From the NCBI RefSeq assembly GCF_052030685.1, contig NZ_JBQAJM010000008.1, positions 21,186-85,185 of the forward strand: DNA of 64,000 bases. The letters are read 5' to 3'. Below the pieces are notes generated by a model. It ran no database searches and was not told the origin of the DNA. It worked only from the letters and a program-made list of their open reading frames with translations. Positions within the stretch are counted from its first letter, which is position 1. Each line of letters begins with the position of its first letter. A program made the translations under genes and the position numbers. This document shows, in pieces, positions 9,475 through 18,149 of the stretch. This DNA is from Caedibacter sp052030685. Its GTDB lineage: Bacteria > Pseudomonadota > Gammaproteobacteria > Francisellales > Francisellaceae.

Positions 9475-10227
9475 ATGATGAGCTGGGAGAAAACCCTACA
9501 AGATTTACAAACAGGTAAACTGCGTTCAGCACAGCGCCAACAAGATGGTCAATGGCAAGCGAATATTGCAGTTAAAGAGGCTATTCTAGCAGCATTTAAA
9601 GCGGGTCAAAATACGGATTTTACTGAAAGCTACCAAGGCTTTGTCGATAAGCATAACTTAGTGCCAAGACGTTTTACCGTTGCCGATGGTGTACGCATGG
9701 TGCCAGGCGGATCAGCTGTAAGAACCGGTGCTTATATCGCGCCATCGGTGATCATTATGCCTCCGGCATATGTAAATACCGGTGCATATGTTGATGAGGG
9801 TACGATGATCGATAGCCATGCATTAGTAGGTTCTTGTGCGCAGATTGGTAAACATGTGCATTTGTCAGCAGGTGTGCAGATTGGAGGGGTCCTTGAACCT
9901 ATTGGCATGAATCCAGTGGTTGTTGAAGATCATGTGTTTGTTGGCGCGGGCGCTGTTATTGTTGAAGGAATTGTTGTTAAAAGACGCGCGGTGATTGCGC
10001 CATCGGTAGTGCTGTCACGAGGGGTTAGTGTTTATGATTGCGTTAATGAACGTATTTTGGATAAAGGTGAAGCCATTCCAGAGGGCGCTGTTGTCATACC
10101 GGGCACAAGACCATTGACACAAGGTTGGGCAAAAGCGCAAGGTTTGCAAGCAGCATGCCCCATTATTGTTAAATATCGTGATGATAAAAGTGATCATGCA
10201 CTTAGTTTGGAGGAGGCCTTGCGTTAA
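9475..10227 (+). CDS. dapD: Tetrahydrodipicolinate N-succinyltransferase
   Basis: This enzyme transfers an acyl group, normally succinyl from succinyl-CoA, to tetrahydrodipicolinate. The 250-aa protein has an N-terminal helical part and a left-handed beta-helix of hexapeptide repeats, with the DapD hallmark stretches YVNTGAYVDEGTMIDSHALV, GSCAQIGKHVHLS and GGVLEPIGMNPVVVED. The similarity is to the E. coli DapD type rather than the acetyltransferase DapH. AAGGA lies upstream; ATG 9475 or 9478 are both possible starts. The last base of its stop codon is the first base of lysA. Use of the succinylase route means a desuccinylase is needed. Confidence 0.94.
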   Translation: MMSWEKTLQDLQTGKLRSAQRQQDGQWQANIAVKEAILAAFKAGQNTDFTESYQGFVDKHNLVPRRFTVADGVRMVPGGSAVRTGAYIAPSVIIMPPAYVNTGAYVDEGTMIDSHALVGSCAQIGKHVHLSAGVQIGGVLEPIGMNPVVVEDHVFVGAGAVIVEGIVVKRRAVIAPSVVLSRGVSVYDCVNERILDKGEAIPEGAVVIPGTRPLTQGWAKAQGLQAACPIIVKYRDDKSDHALSLEEALR

Positions 10228-11453
10228 TGGTTGATACTTCATACCACCATCAAGCATTAGTTGATTTAACCAAAGAAATTAATGCCCCCTTTTTTTTCTA
10301 TGATCTGGATTATTTGCAAGCCCATATAAAAACTTTACAAACATTACCAGTAACCCTTTGGTATGCGCTTAAAGCCAATCCTTTATCTGCGATTATTAGC
10401 ACTTTAGATGATGGGGGTATGCGCTTTGATGTTGCCAGTATTGGTGAGTTAGATCAGGTGCTCAAGCAAGGTGTTGACTCTGCGCGTATCTTGCATACTG
10501 GACCCGCTAAGTCATATGAGCAGTTGTGTTATTTTGTTGATCAGGGTGTTAATAAATTTGTCATTGAAAGTACGCAGCAATTGCAGGATGTGCAAAGCAT
10601 TGCTTATGAAAAACAAATTCATGTTGAAGTGCTCTTGCGTGTGCAGTTGCAATGGCAAGAGGGTGAAAAAAATGTCTTAGGTGGTGAGTGCGTGACGCCA
10701 TTTGGTTTATCCCTCAATGATTGGATCGCTTATTCGAAGAGTAATGATTTTGATTGCCCTTATCTTAATATCTTAGGTTTTCATTGTTTTCAATGGGGTA
10801 ATATCCTTTGTATAGACAAACTTGAGAGGATCTGGTTTACGATTGCTGATACATTACATGAATTAGCAGAGACCATGGGCATTGGTTTGCGTGTATTAGA
10901 TTTAGGTGGTGGTTTAGGTATTGATTATCAACATGAAGGACAAGAGCTAAGCTTATCTGAAATTAACACATTGATTCTCAAAGTTAAAAGCCATTACCCA
11001 CAAACAGAGATTTGGCTTGAGCTTGGGCGCTATGCCGTTGCTAAGTGTGGTGTTTATGTTACTGAAGTAGTGGATCGCAAAACAGTTTATGAGCGTGACA
11101 TGTTGATATTAGCAGGTGGCAGCCAGCATTTGATGCGTCCGACATTGACATCACAAGCATTTCCTGTGAGTCTTTTAAGAGAAAGTTATACTCATCTATC
11201 TAAGATACATTTGCATGGTGCGTTATGTACTAGTTTGGATTATTTAGGGGAAGTGCAATTACCAAATGATACCAAGGCACAAGATCATATTATCTTTCAC
11301 TCTACCGGTGCTTATGGCTTTACTGAGAGTATGCCATTTTTTTTGTGTCATACGCTGCCAGCGGAGGTGACATATCAAAAAGGGGAAAAAGGGAAAAAAA
11401 AGCAAATTAAGATATTAAGAAAAGCTGAATCTGCAGGCGTTTGGCTCAAATGA
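10227..11453 (+). CDS. lysA: PLP-dependent decarboxylase, probable diaminopimelate decarboxylase
   Basis: This 408-aa fold-type III decarboxylase has the PLP lysine in YALKANPL (Lys49), the glycine-rich phosphate loop LDLGGGLGIDY, and a FHC segment. The start overlaps dapD by one base. The operon position points to LysA, which converts meso-DAP to lysine. The residues around the phosphate end are ELGRYAVAKCG rather than the usual EPGR, and FHCFQWGN replaces HCHIGS. It is therefore a divergent branch, and a related decarboxylase activity cannot be excluded. An 8-T run at 10290-10297 lies in the coding frame. Confidence 0.82.
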   Translation: MVDTSYHHQALVDLTKEINAPFFFYDLDYLQAHIKTLQTLPVTLWYALKANPLSAIISTLDDGGMRFDVASIGELDQVLKQGVDSARILHTGPAKSYEQLCYFVDQGVNKFVIESTQQLQDVQSIAYEKQIHVEVLLRVQLQWQEGEKNVLGGECVTPFGLSLNDWIAYSKSNDFDCPYLNILGFHCFQWGNILCIDKLERIWFTIADTLHELAETMGIGLRVLDLGGGLGIDYQHEGQELSLSEINTLILKVKSHYPQTEIWLELGRYAVAKCGVYVTEVVDRKTVYERDMLILAGGSQHLMRPTLTSQAFPVSLLRESYTHLSKIHLHGALCTSLDYLGEVQLPNDTKAQDHIIFHSTGAYGFTESMPFFLCHTLPAEVTYQKGEKGKKKQIKILRKAESAGVWLK

Positions 11454-11494
11454 AAGAGATGAAAGAGGTAAAAGAAATAAAAGAAATGAAAAGT
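11450..11494 (+). repeat. 9-bp tandem repeat at the start of the AstE-like gene
   Basis: Five consecutive units related to ATGAAAGAG run from 11450 to 11494 and encode MKE-MKE-VKE-IKE-MKS. The first two units are identical and the others differ by one to three bases. Because the unit is nine bases, copy changes keep the frame but alter the number of possible start codons. Confidence 0.7.
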
Positions 11495-12589
11495 TATATC
11501 ACAAAATCGTTGATTGAAGTGGGGCAAAATGCGTCAGGAGAAGCAATTACCGTCACGAAATATAGGATTAAAGGTCAAGATCAAAATGCTAAGAAAGTCT
11601 ATATTCAGGCGAGTATGCATGCCTCGGAAATTCAAGGTAATGCCGTGATATTGAATTTACTTAAGCATTTTAATGAAGAGCAACCACAAGGTGATATTAC
11701 GATTATTCCGCAGTGCAATCCTTTTGGGCGTGACATGCTTATTGGCGCTGGACATCAGGGGCGTTTTGATTCAATCAATGGTGACAACTGGAATCGCTAT
11801 TATTTTAAGCCTGAGATAGATTATAAATCATTTGCCAAAGAACACCTTAAAAGCGCTCAAGCAGAATATGCACAAGCACTGCGAAGTGAGATTGGTGCGC
11901 AAATAACAGTAGCACTTAATAATGATTTTGGGTTGTCACGTGCGCGACGTTTAAACTACACCATGCAACTAGAGGCATTACAGGCGGATATTATTTTGGA
12001 TTTGCATACGGATTCATTGGCTGTTGATTACCTATATAGCCCGCAGTATGCCAAAAATAGTGCTGAGTCTTTGGGGTTTGAGCATGTGTTATTGATTGAG
12101 AACAAATGTAATGGTTCATTAGATGAAGCAGGGTTTTATCCTTGGTGGAGTGTGCAAAAGGCATTTACTCAATTAGGTAGAAATGAGCCTGTATTAGTAG
12201 ATAGTTTCACCCTTGAATTGGGTTCAGAAGAGTTGATTAATCATAAAAAAGCGCAGATTCAATGTGGGCGGATATTAAACTATCTTGCAGCACATCAAAT
12301 AATAACTGCAGATAAAGCATACAAAGAAGCTTGCGCTAAAGATATCGCCTTTTACGATGAGGGTTCTTTTCAAGCAGTCTATGCGCAATCTGGTGGCTTA
12401 TATGAATGGTTTGTCGCACCAGGCGATACCTTTAGTAAAGATCAAGTAATAGGTCGATGTTTGCAAATGGTGCATGCCAAGGAGGTTGAGATTAGTTACC
12501 CATTTGCCGGGCTTGTGATAAGTGTCCACAGCAAAGGGGCATTGCAAAAAGGTAGCCACTTGCTGAATGTGGTTGTTGATAAGCCATAG
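11450..12589 (+). CDS. AstE/aspartoacylase-family zinc hydrolase; candidate DapE substitute
   Basis: This is an M14-like zinc amidohydrolase of the succinylglutamate desuccinylase/aspartoacylase family, about 379 aa. ASMHASEIQGN supplies the HxxE zinc ligands, DLHTD the third histidine, and a late FTLELGSEE segment fits the catalytic glutamate region. A C-terminal beta domain (about 315-380) ends it. It overlaps the lysA stop as ATGA, so it belongs to the dap operon, which otherwise lacks a desuccinylase. Desuccinylation of N-succinyl-DAP is therefore inferred. The N-terminus is a repeat of MKE-like triplets, and later ATGs (11459, 11486) could be the real start. Confidence 0.72.
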   Translation: MKEMKEVKEIKEMKSYITKSLIEVGQNASGEAITVTKYRIKGQDQNAKKVYIQASMHASEIQGNAVILNLLKHFNEEQPQGDITIIPQCNPFGRDMLIGAGHQGRFDSINGDNWNRYYFKPEIDYKSFAKEHLKSAQAEYAQALRSEIGAQITVALNNDFGLSRARRLNYTMQLEALQADIILDLHTDSLAVDYLYSPQYAKNSAESLGFEHVLLIENKCNGSLDEAGFYPWWSVQKAFTQLGRNEPVLVDSFTLELGSEELINHKKAQIQCGRILNYLAAHQIITADKAYKEACAKDIAFYDEGSFQAVYAQSGGLYEWFVAPGDTFSKDQVIGRCLQMVHAKEVEISYPFAGLVISVHSKGALQKGSHLLNVVVDKP

Positions 12590-12602
12590 AGCTAACCTTT
12601 GA

Positions 12603-13799
12603 TTATTTCTGCGCCTCATAAGCATACCATATTTGGTTTTGCATAATATCAATCCACCATTGATCCATTTTCTCTTGATTCATTAAATGCCAGTCGGGGG
12701 TGTCGGTGACAAGCGCATGACCGAAAATCTTGCCAAGCTCATATAGTTTACGCTCATTATCATATTGTATTTTTGCCCACTGTTGTGTGGCGCGATCTAA
12801 ATCATGCTGATTTTCTTGTAATTGTTTAAATAAAATAAGTGCACTTTGCAAGGCTTTGGTCGCACCACTTGCAGTATGTGGTCGTGAGATAAATGCGGCA
12901 TCTCCAGAGAGGCAAATACGCTCCTTTTTAAGTGAAGGCACTTGTGTGTCAAAGATATTTTGAATAAAAGGTTTTGGCGTATCAAGTATCACATTGGCAA
13001 AAACTTCAGGCATCATGTTGGCTAATTTCTTTAGCTCTTCAAAGTGAATTGCCTGAAGCTCGCGTGCGGCTAAGCTTGTGACTTCATTGGGGTTATTCGT
13101 GTTTAACAGTTTATTTTTATGTGTTTGGTCTAGCCTCTGATATAGCACCCAGTTCAAATCAACACGACCATCTTGTTTGGGGATGTAGTAAGTCACGACA
13201 TGTCCATATTCGTAGCAAAAATAATTGAGTCGATCAAATAGTAATGGCTCGCTAACGTGTTCTTTTGCAATCACGCCACGCCAAGCAATATAAGGTGCCT
13301 CGTTAAGCTTTGATTGAGGGAAAAGTGTCGTGCGACCAAGAGAGTTAACGCCATCACAACAAAATAGCCAATCTGCCTCTACAGTTTGCCCATCAGTGAG
13401 TGACAGCATGACTTTGTTTTGATCTTGCTTAATATGCGCCACACTTGCATCTTTTTGATAAATAGCTTTTGGTAGGCGCTTATATAATTGCGTATAAATT
13501 TCTGACCAATTGTGCGCCATGACATTCACAGGTTGTTGCCAGAAGACATCGGCATTACGCTTTGCGTCGCTGACGATAAACTGTCGATCAATGATTTCAA
13601 TATATTTGGCATCAGTATCAAACATGTCATTTTGCACTAGTAGATTGCGTAGATCTTTTGGAATACATATCCCAACGCCGCGATCATCAAGTTGTGCACT
13701 TGAGCGTTCATAAATGGTGACGTCAAAACCTAAGCGTGACAACACCAATCCCATGGCATTGCCTGCGATTGATCCGCCAATAATAGCTATCTTTTGCAT
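12603..13799 (-). CDS. FAD-dependent monooxygenase (aromatic hydroxylase type)
   Basis: This 398-aa group A flavoprotein monooxygenase is of the salicylate or dihydroxypyridine hydroxylase type. Evidence is the N-terminal dinucleotide fold IGGSIAGNAMGL (residues 7-18) ending in an acidic YERS, the central WLFCCDGVNS (DG motif), and GDAAFISRPHTASGATKAL (GD motif) near 300. It should hydroxylate a small aromatic or related substrate with NAD(P)H and oxygen in the cytosol; the substrate is unknown. It is convergent with the dap operon, with 13 bases between stops, and no catabolic partner is next to it. Confidence 0.85.
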   Translation of the reverse strand: MQKIAIIGGSIAGNAMGLVLSRLGFDVTIYERSSAQLDDRGVGICIPKDLRNLLVQNDMFDTDAKYIEIIDRQFIVSDAKRNADVFWQQPVNVMAHNWSEIYTQLYKRLPKAIYQKDASVAHIKQDQNKVMLSLTDGQTVEADWLFCCDGVNSLGRTTLFPQSKLNEAPYIAWRGVIAKEHVSEPLLFDRLNYFCYEYGHVVTYYIPKQDGRVDLNWVLYQRLDQTHKNKLLNTNNPNEVTSLAARELQAIHFEELKKLANMMPEVFANVILDTPKPFIQNIFDTQVPSLKKERICLSGDAAFISRPHTASGATKALQSALILFKQLQENQHDLDRATQQWAKIQYDNERKLYELGKIFGHALVTDTPDWHLMNQEKMDQWWIDIMQNQIWYAYEAQK

Positions 13800-13913
13800 G
13801 GTTTCCTACAATTTTTCCAGTTAATATCACAGAGGTATTCTAAACAAAATAAGGTATTGATAGAAGCACAAGCTTTGCTACAAAAAAATACATAACATGA
13901 CAATTTATGCTAA

Positions 13914-14087
13914 TATCCTCGCGGGAAACTTAAGAGGGTTAAAGATGAATTAAAAGGTAAACTTAATTATTACGCGATTCATTACACCTATTTACCCGAT
14001 CCAGAGAATAGTAAAAACTGGGAAATTGCAGATTGGCGTAAGATGTCCAATTATTTACAACAAATTGTTAATCGTCTGAATGCTTAG
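13914..14087 (+). pseudogene. Orphan 3' coding remnant, family unknown
   Basis: An open frame of 57 codons runs from the codon after the stop at 13911 to a stop at 14085-14087. It has no usable start codon near its beginning. The composition looks protein-like (Trp, Tyr and Pro rich; it contains NYYAIHYTYLPDP and WEIADWRKM). It overlaps the last 20 bases of lysP on the other strand. It reads like the tail of a lost gene. I do not recognise the family. Confidence 0.35.
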
Positions 14088-15513
14088 CAGAGATATCACA
14101 TTTTTCCAAGGCAATCAGTTTGCTGCGTTTAATCAATTTATAACCGATAAGTAATGCTAAAAATAGAATAAATCCGATATAGGTTGCTAAGAATTTCTGC
14201 CAGGTAATATTGCCTGAAATAATATCACTAAATTCTTGTCCTAGAATGATAACTGCAATTAACAGCATCGCAAAAATGGGTGCGACTGGGAACCACTTGG
14301 CGCGATAGGGTAAACCTTGCAGATTCATGCCTTGTTTTTGGTAAGCGCGACGAAATCGATAATGACTTAAAGCAATACCAAACCAAGCGACAAATCCTGC
14401 TAATGATGAGATGTTAACAAGCCAGATAAACACGCTGCCATTATCTAAGAACGAAGTCAGGAAAAATAAGCAGCCAACAAGAGCTGTGATTAAAAGTGCA
14501 TTAATAGGAATGCCCTGACGATTGATTTTACCAAATACCTTAGGCGCTTGTTTGGTATTGGCTAGATGCCACATAATGCGTGTTGCCGAAAACATGCTAG
14601 CATTGCAAGCAGATAAGATCGCAATCAAGATCACCGCATTCATGATTGTTGCTGCATACGTGAGTCCCGCATTTTTAAAAACAATGGTAAAGGGGCTAAT
14701 GGCAATATCAGAGTTTGTGTTAATAAGGATGTCGCTAGTATAAGGAATCAAGAAGCTAATAATACCAATGGCGAGAATATAAAAAATAACCAAACGCCAA
14801 AAGGTTCGTTTAATGGCTTGAGGGATAGATTTTCTCGGGTTATCAGCTTCTCCTGCGGCAACGCCAACGAGTTCCGTACCTTGAAAAGAGAATCCGGCGA
14901 TCAAAAACACCGCCATAAAGCCAATGAGACCATTATGAAAAGGTGCATCACCAATATGCCAATTCTCAAAACCAACAGGTCCACCAACGCCGGTGACACC
15001 AATAATCGTTAGCATGCCGACAACAATGAAAATAATGACAAAAGCAACTTTGATAAAAGACAGCCAATACTCGGTTTCACCATAGACTTTAACGGCTAAT
15101 AGATTTAAACCAAAAATAAGTACAAAAAATAAAACACTCCAATAGATCGTTGGCACATAAGGAAACCAGTATTGCATAATTAAAGCCGCAGCAATAATCT
15201 CAGCGGCAATGGTGATTGCCCAGTTAAACCAATAGTTCCAACCCATGGCAAAGCCAAAATCAGCACTGACATAACGGCTAGAATATTCACAAAATGTGCC
15301 TGTGGTGGGAGAATGTGCTGCCATCTCACCAAGGCTACACATGAGAAAATAAACCATCAGTGAGATGATGGCATAGGCGAGCATCGCACCTCCTGGACCT
15401 GCTTCGTAAATGGCGCTACCGCTGGCTAAAAATAGACCTGTGCCAATCGAACCACCTAAGGCGATCATGATTAAGTGGCGAGCTTTTAAGTTTCGTTGTA
15501 ATCTATGTGACAT
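14068..15513 (-). CDS. lysP: Lysine-specific permease, APC superfamily
   Basis: This inner-membrane amino acid:proton symporter of the AAT family has about 481 residues and 12 hydrophobic segments. Its sequence style closely follows E. coli LysP: the N-terminal RHLIMIALGGSIGTGLF motif, GWNYWFNWAITIAAEI, FSFQGTELVGVAAGE, and AWFGIALSHYRFRR near the C-terminus. ATG 15513 (MSHRLQ) is chosen; an upstream in-frame TTG at 15534 is less likely. Its presence together with the lysine biosynthesis operon suggests uptake and synthesis of lysine are both used. No riboswitch was seen in its own leader. Confidence 0.87.
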   Translation of the reverse strand: MSHRLQRNLKARHLIMIALGGSIGTGLFLASGSAIYEAGPGGAMLAYAIISLMVYFLMCSLGEMAAHSPTTGTFCEYSSRYVSADFGFAMGWNYWFNWAITIAAEIIAAALIMQYWFPYVPTIYWSVLFFVLIFGLNLLAVKVYGETEYWLSFIKVAFVIIFIVVGMLTIIGVTGVGGPVGFENWHIGDAPFHNGLIGFMAVFLIAGFSFQGTELVGVAAGEADNPRKSIPQAIKRTFWRLVIFYILAIGIISFLIPYTSDILINTNSDIAISPFTIVFKNAGLTYAATIMNAVILIAILSACNASMFSATRIMWHLANTKQAPKVFGKINRQGIPINALLITALVGCLFFLTSFLDNGSVFIWLVNISSLAGFVAWFGIALSHYRFRRAYQKQGMNLQGLPYRAKWFPVAPIFAMLLIAVIILGQEFSDIISGNITWQKFLATYIGFILFLALLIGYKLIKRSKLIALEKCDISAKHSDD

Positions 15514-16025
15514 ACTTCTATCTTTTCTTCTCAAATGTTCAAAATAATTATCTATTGGTTTTATCGCGTTGCAAAATGTGTTCAGATACGCAAACTGTGA
15601 TATTTTTGGTGAAGAAAAAAGGGTGTCTTTGATTGTGTATTGATGTTTGTTTCATGCTTAAACATTATTAATTCCTTTGTGTGTAATATACCAGTGAATC
15701 TACAGATTCCAAACCTGCGTCATAAAAATAAAACCCAAATCTTTACTCATGGTATTTGCCCCATTATTTAATTATTTAGTTTCGCCATAAGGATAAAACA
15801 TGTATAGCAACCATACATGTGAAGCGGTTAAATTAATCTTTTTCACAGCTGATGTAAAGCGATCTTTTTATGAAAGTTAAGATATTGGCGCATCAAAAAT
15901 CATCCATTCGCTATAGGTGTTTTTGTATTGATCTGCTTAACTCATTGTTAACTCATTTTGCAATGCGTGATTGCAAAGTGGTCTGTGATGGATTAAAGAT
16001 GTAGAGTTCAAAGAGAGGTTACGTT
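15514..16025. other. 512-bp intergenic region with a palindrome
   Basis: This region lies between the divergent lysP and GH16-like genes and must hold both promoters. The one clear structure is a perfect 8-bp inverted repeat, ACATGTAT at 15798-15805 and ATACATGT at 15813-15820, with a 7-base spacer. It could be an operator. No small gene or RNA is recognised; a GAGAGGTT ribosome-binding site lies just before 16026. Confidence 0.5.
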
Positions 16026-18059
16026 ATGGAAAATAAAACGTGTGTGAAAAAAATTATTAGTAGTATATTTTTATTGCCTTTTTTAAGTTATGTTCAAACC
16101 TCTGCGGGTGTGGGTTCTGGGGGAATATTACAAGAAAAGCAAAGTCAATGGAGCCCCTATGCGCGTTATGGAGATTATCTAAGTGCACAGATGAAGTCGT
16201 TGAAAAAGTTCGATTATGGAATGTTTGTTGCTAAATTAAAAGCGGCTGATGGCCCTGTTTGTACAGCCTTTTGGCTTTATTCAGATGCCCCAGCGCCAGG
16301 CGCTATGCCTGAGGTGGCGCAAATGTGGCGTTGGAATGAGTTTGATTGGGAGTTCGTGCCGTATACGCAAGCAACGCAGAATTCGTATATTGCATTAGAT
16401 GCAGAGGGAAATCCAACGTATTATGGTGCAAAGCTTGATATGAGCAAGATGACATCAGGACAGATTACTGCAGATGTTGTTAATTGGACTCAGAATTATT
16501 ACATTACTGATGATACAGCTCTTGGTATGATGCAGCGTTATTATAATAAATGGATGACAAATGGTAAAAAGGACACGCAAATTAATTCAGAAAATTATAA
16601 TTATCTTGGTGCAATAGCAACAACTGGGGATGGTTATGAGGTGGGTGGTACAACTGGAAGCAGTAAACAACCGGGTTGGCAAAATGCCTCGGTTTGGAAA
16701 TATCCACTAACAGCAGTTAAACCCGTGCCATCCACTTTAGATATGCGTAAAATGGCGGCGATTAATTGGTGGCGTATGCCGCAGGGTAATCAAAATATTG
16801 ATGTTACTTTACCTGGATTTAATAAGCAGAATTATAAGTTTATTGAAAAATTACCTGTGTTGGATGGTTCTACACTTGCTAAATCATATACGGCAGCAGC
16901 AATGAATAATGAAACTTATATTTTGCCAGATGCAGGTAATACTAGTTTTAATCCATACGCGCAATTTAATACTTATACTATTGTCTGGTCACCAACACGC
17001 GTTGCCTACTATATCAATGCGCCGGACAATGGTACTGATATTTCTCATGCAACCCCAATTGCACTATATACGGTAGATGATTATCCGTCGCTCAAAGCGT
17101 CAGGTGTGCAAGCGCCAGAAGGAAGCCTTCCTTGGGTAGATACAGGATTTGATAATAAGCTCGGCGAAGTATCTATTAACCTTGCTAATTATGTTGCATT
17201 CAAAGCTGCCAAAGATCTTGAGAATAGTAAATTAACGCCTAGCCAAGAAGCCGGTGTTGGATGGTCTGGGAATCCGCCAGATAATGGCTGGCAAGGTGTT
17301 GATGCTTATTTTAGAAGTGTAACGTACTATCCTCTTAAGAAAGATAGTGGTCAATATCTTGATGGGTCAAATACAAGTGACTTTGATATGACTACGAAAG
17401 TGTGGAAATTTGATTTAGGTGATGGCTCTTGGAACAAAGATAACTTTGCAGCTAAGCTTATGGAATATTTTGGTATTTTGTATGCTCAGGACTTCACAAA
17501 AAAAGGAATAGCAGCTTCAGATCTTAGGGACTCAAAAAGTCCTTTAGCAATTAGCTTTATTGCAAATAAAGATGGTAGTTACTCATCTGATAAATTACCT
17601 TTAATGCAATTAAGTGTCACGCCGTCAACCGCTAATCCAAAACGTAATTTTTTTAGAGTAGCAACGACGATGAATACAGATGTTGCGATCAGTGTGACCA
17701 ATCCATTTATGTTTGTTACGGTGACGCTAGCATCCGGAAATGGGCAGGAGTTAAAATCTACGGATTCTTCTTTTGGGATTTCAGGAGCTTCCACGCCTCT
17801 AGCGTTTTTTGCGCCTAAAAATGGAGCGTCAGTGACAGCAACTATTAAACTATACACAACATCAACTTATCATGGTGCCTATCCTGCTGGTCAAATTCCA
17901 ACAGCAGCGACAGCAACAGCGCAACTAAACTTAAAAACATCAGAAACTGGCGATATATCATGGGAAGTTATGAGTGATCCCCAGGAAATTATTATGTCAT
18001 ATCAATCAGTAAATCCACATCTTATCACCGTAAGATCGCCTACGACATCCTCTAATTAA
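16026..18059 (+). CDS. Secreted GH16-like glycoside hydrolase/lectin-fold protein
   Basis: This 677-aa exported protein has a signal peptide at about 1-27 (basic start, hydrophobic IISSIFLLPFL, then small residues). Residues 63-110 match the core of glycoside hydrolase family 16: YGMFVAKLKAADGPV, AFWLY, then NEFDWEF, which gives the catalytic ExDxE pattern (Glu105, Asp107, Glu109). A later TYTIVWSPTRVAYYI strand and W-rich stretches agree with the jelly-roll fold. A long insertion (about 120-300) and a C-terminal beta-rich extension are unusual. Likely role: cleavage of an extracellular beta-glucan or galactan. The substrate is unknown. It has good GAGAGG translation signals. Confidence 0.62.
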   Translation: MENKTCVKKIISSIFLLPFLSYVQTSAGVGSGGILQEKQSQWSPYARYGDYLSAQMKSLKKFDYGMFVAKLKAADGPVCTAFWLYSDAPAPGAMPEVAQMWRWNEFDWEFVPYTQATQNSYIALDAEGNPTYYGAKLDMSKMTSGQITADVVNWTQNYYITDDTALGMMQRYYNKWMTNGKKDTQINSENYNYLGAIATTGDGYEVGGTTGSSKQPGWQNASVWKYPLTAVKPVPSTLDMRKMAAINWWRMPQGNQNIDVTLPGFNKQNYKFIEKLPVLDGSTLAKSYTAAAMNNETYILPDAGNTSFNPYAQFNTYTIVWSPTRVAYYINAPDNGTDISHATPIALYTVDDYPSLKASGVQAPEGSLPWVDTGFDNKLGEVSINLANYVAFKAAKDLENSKLTPSQEAGVGWSGNPPDNGWQGVDAYFRSVTYYPLKKDSGQYLDGSNTSDFDMTTKVWKFDLGDGSWNKDNFAAKLMEYFGILYAQDFTKKGIAASDLRDSKSPLAISFIANKDGSYSSDKLPLMQLSVTPSTANPKRNFFRVATTMNTDVAISVTNPFMFVTVTLASGNGQELKSTDSSFGISGASTPLAFFAPKNGASVTATIKLYTTSTYHGAYPAGQIPTAATATAQLNLKTSETGDISWEVMSDPQEIIMSYQSVNPHLITVRSPTTSSN

Positions 18060-18149
18060 ATTGAAAAAAAAATTGTAAAATCATCTTCGTACCTTTCTTT
18101 TATTCTTAACTCACGGCATAATCCTTGCGTTTAAAGGGCGAGGATTATC

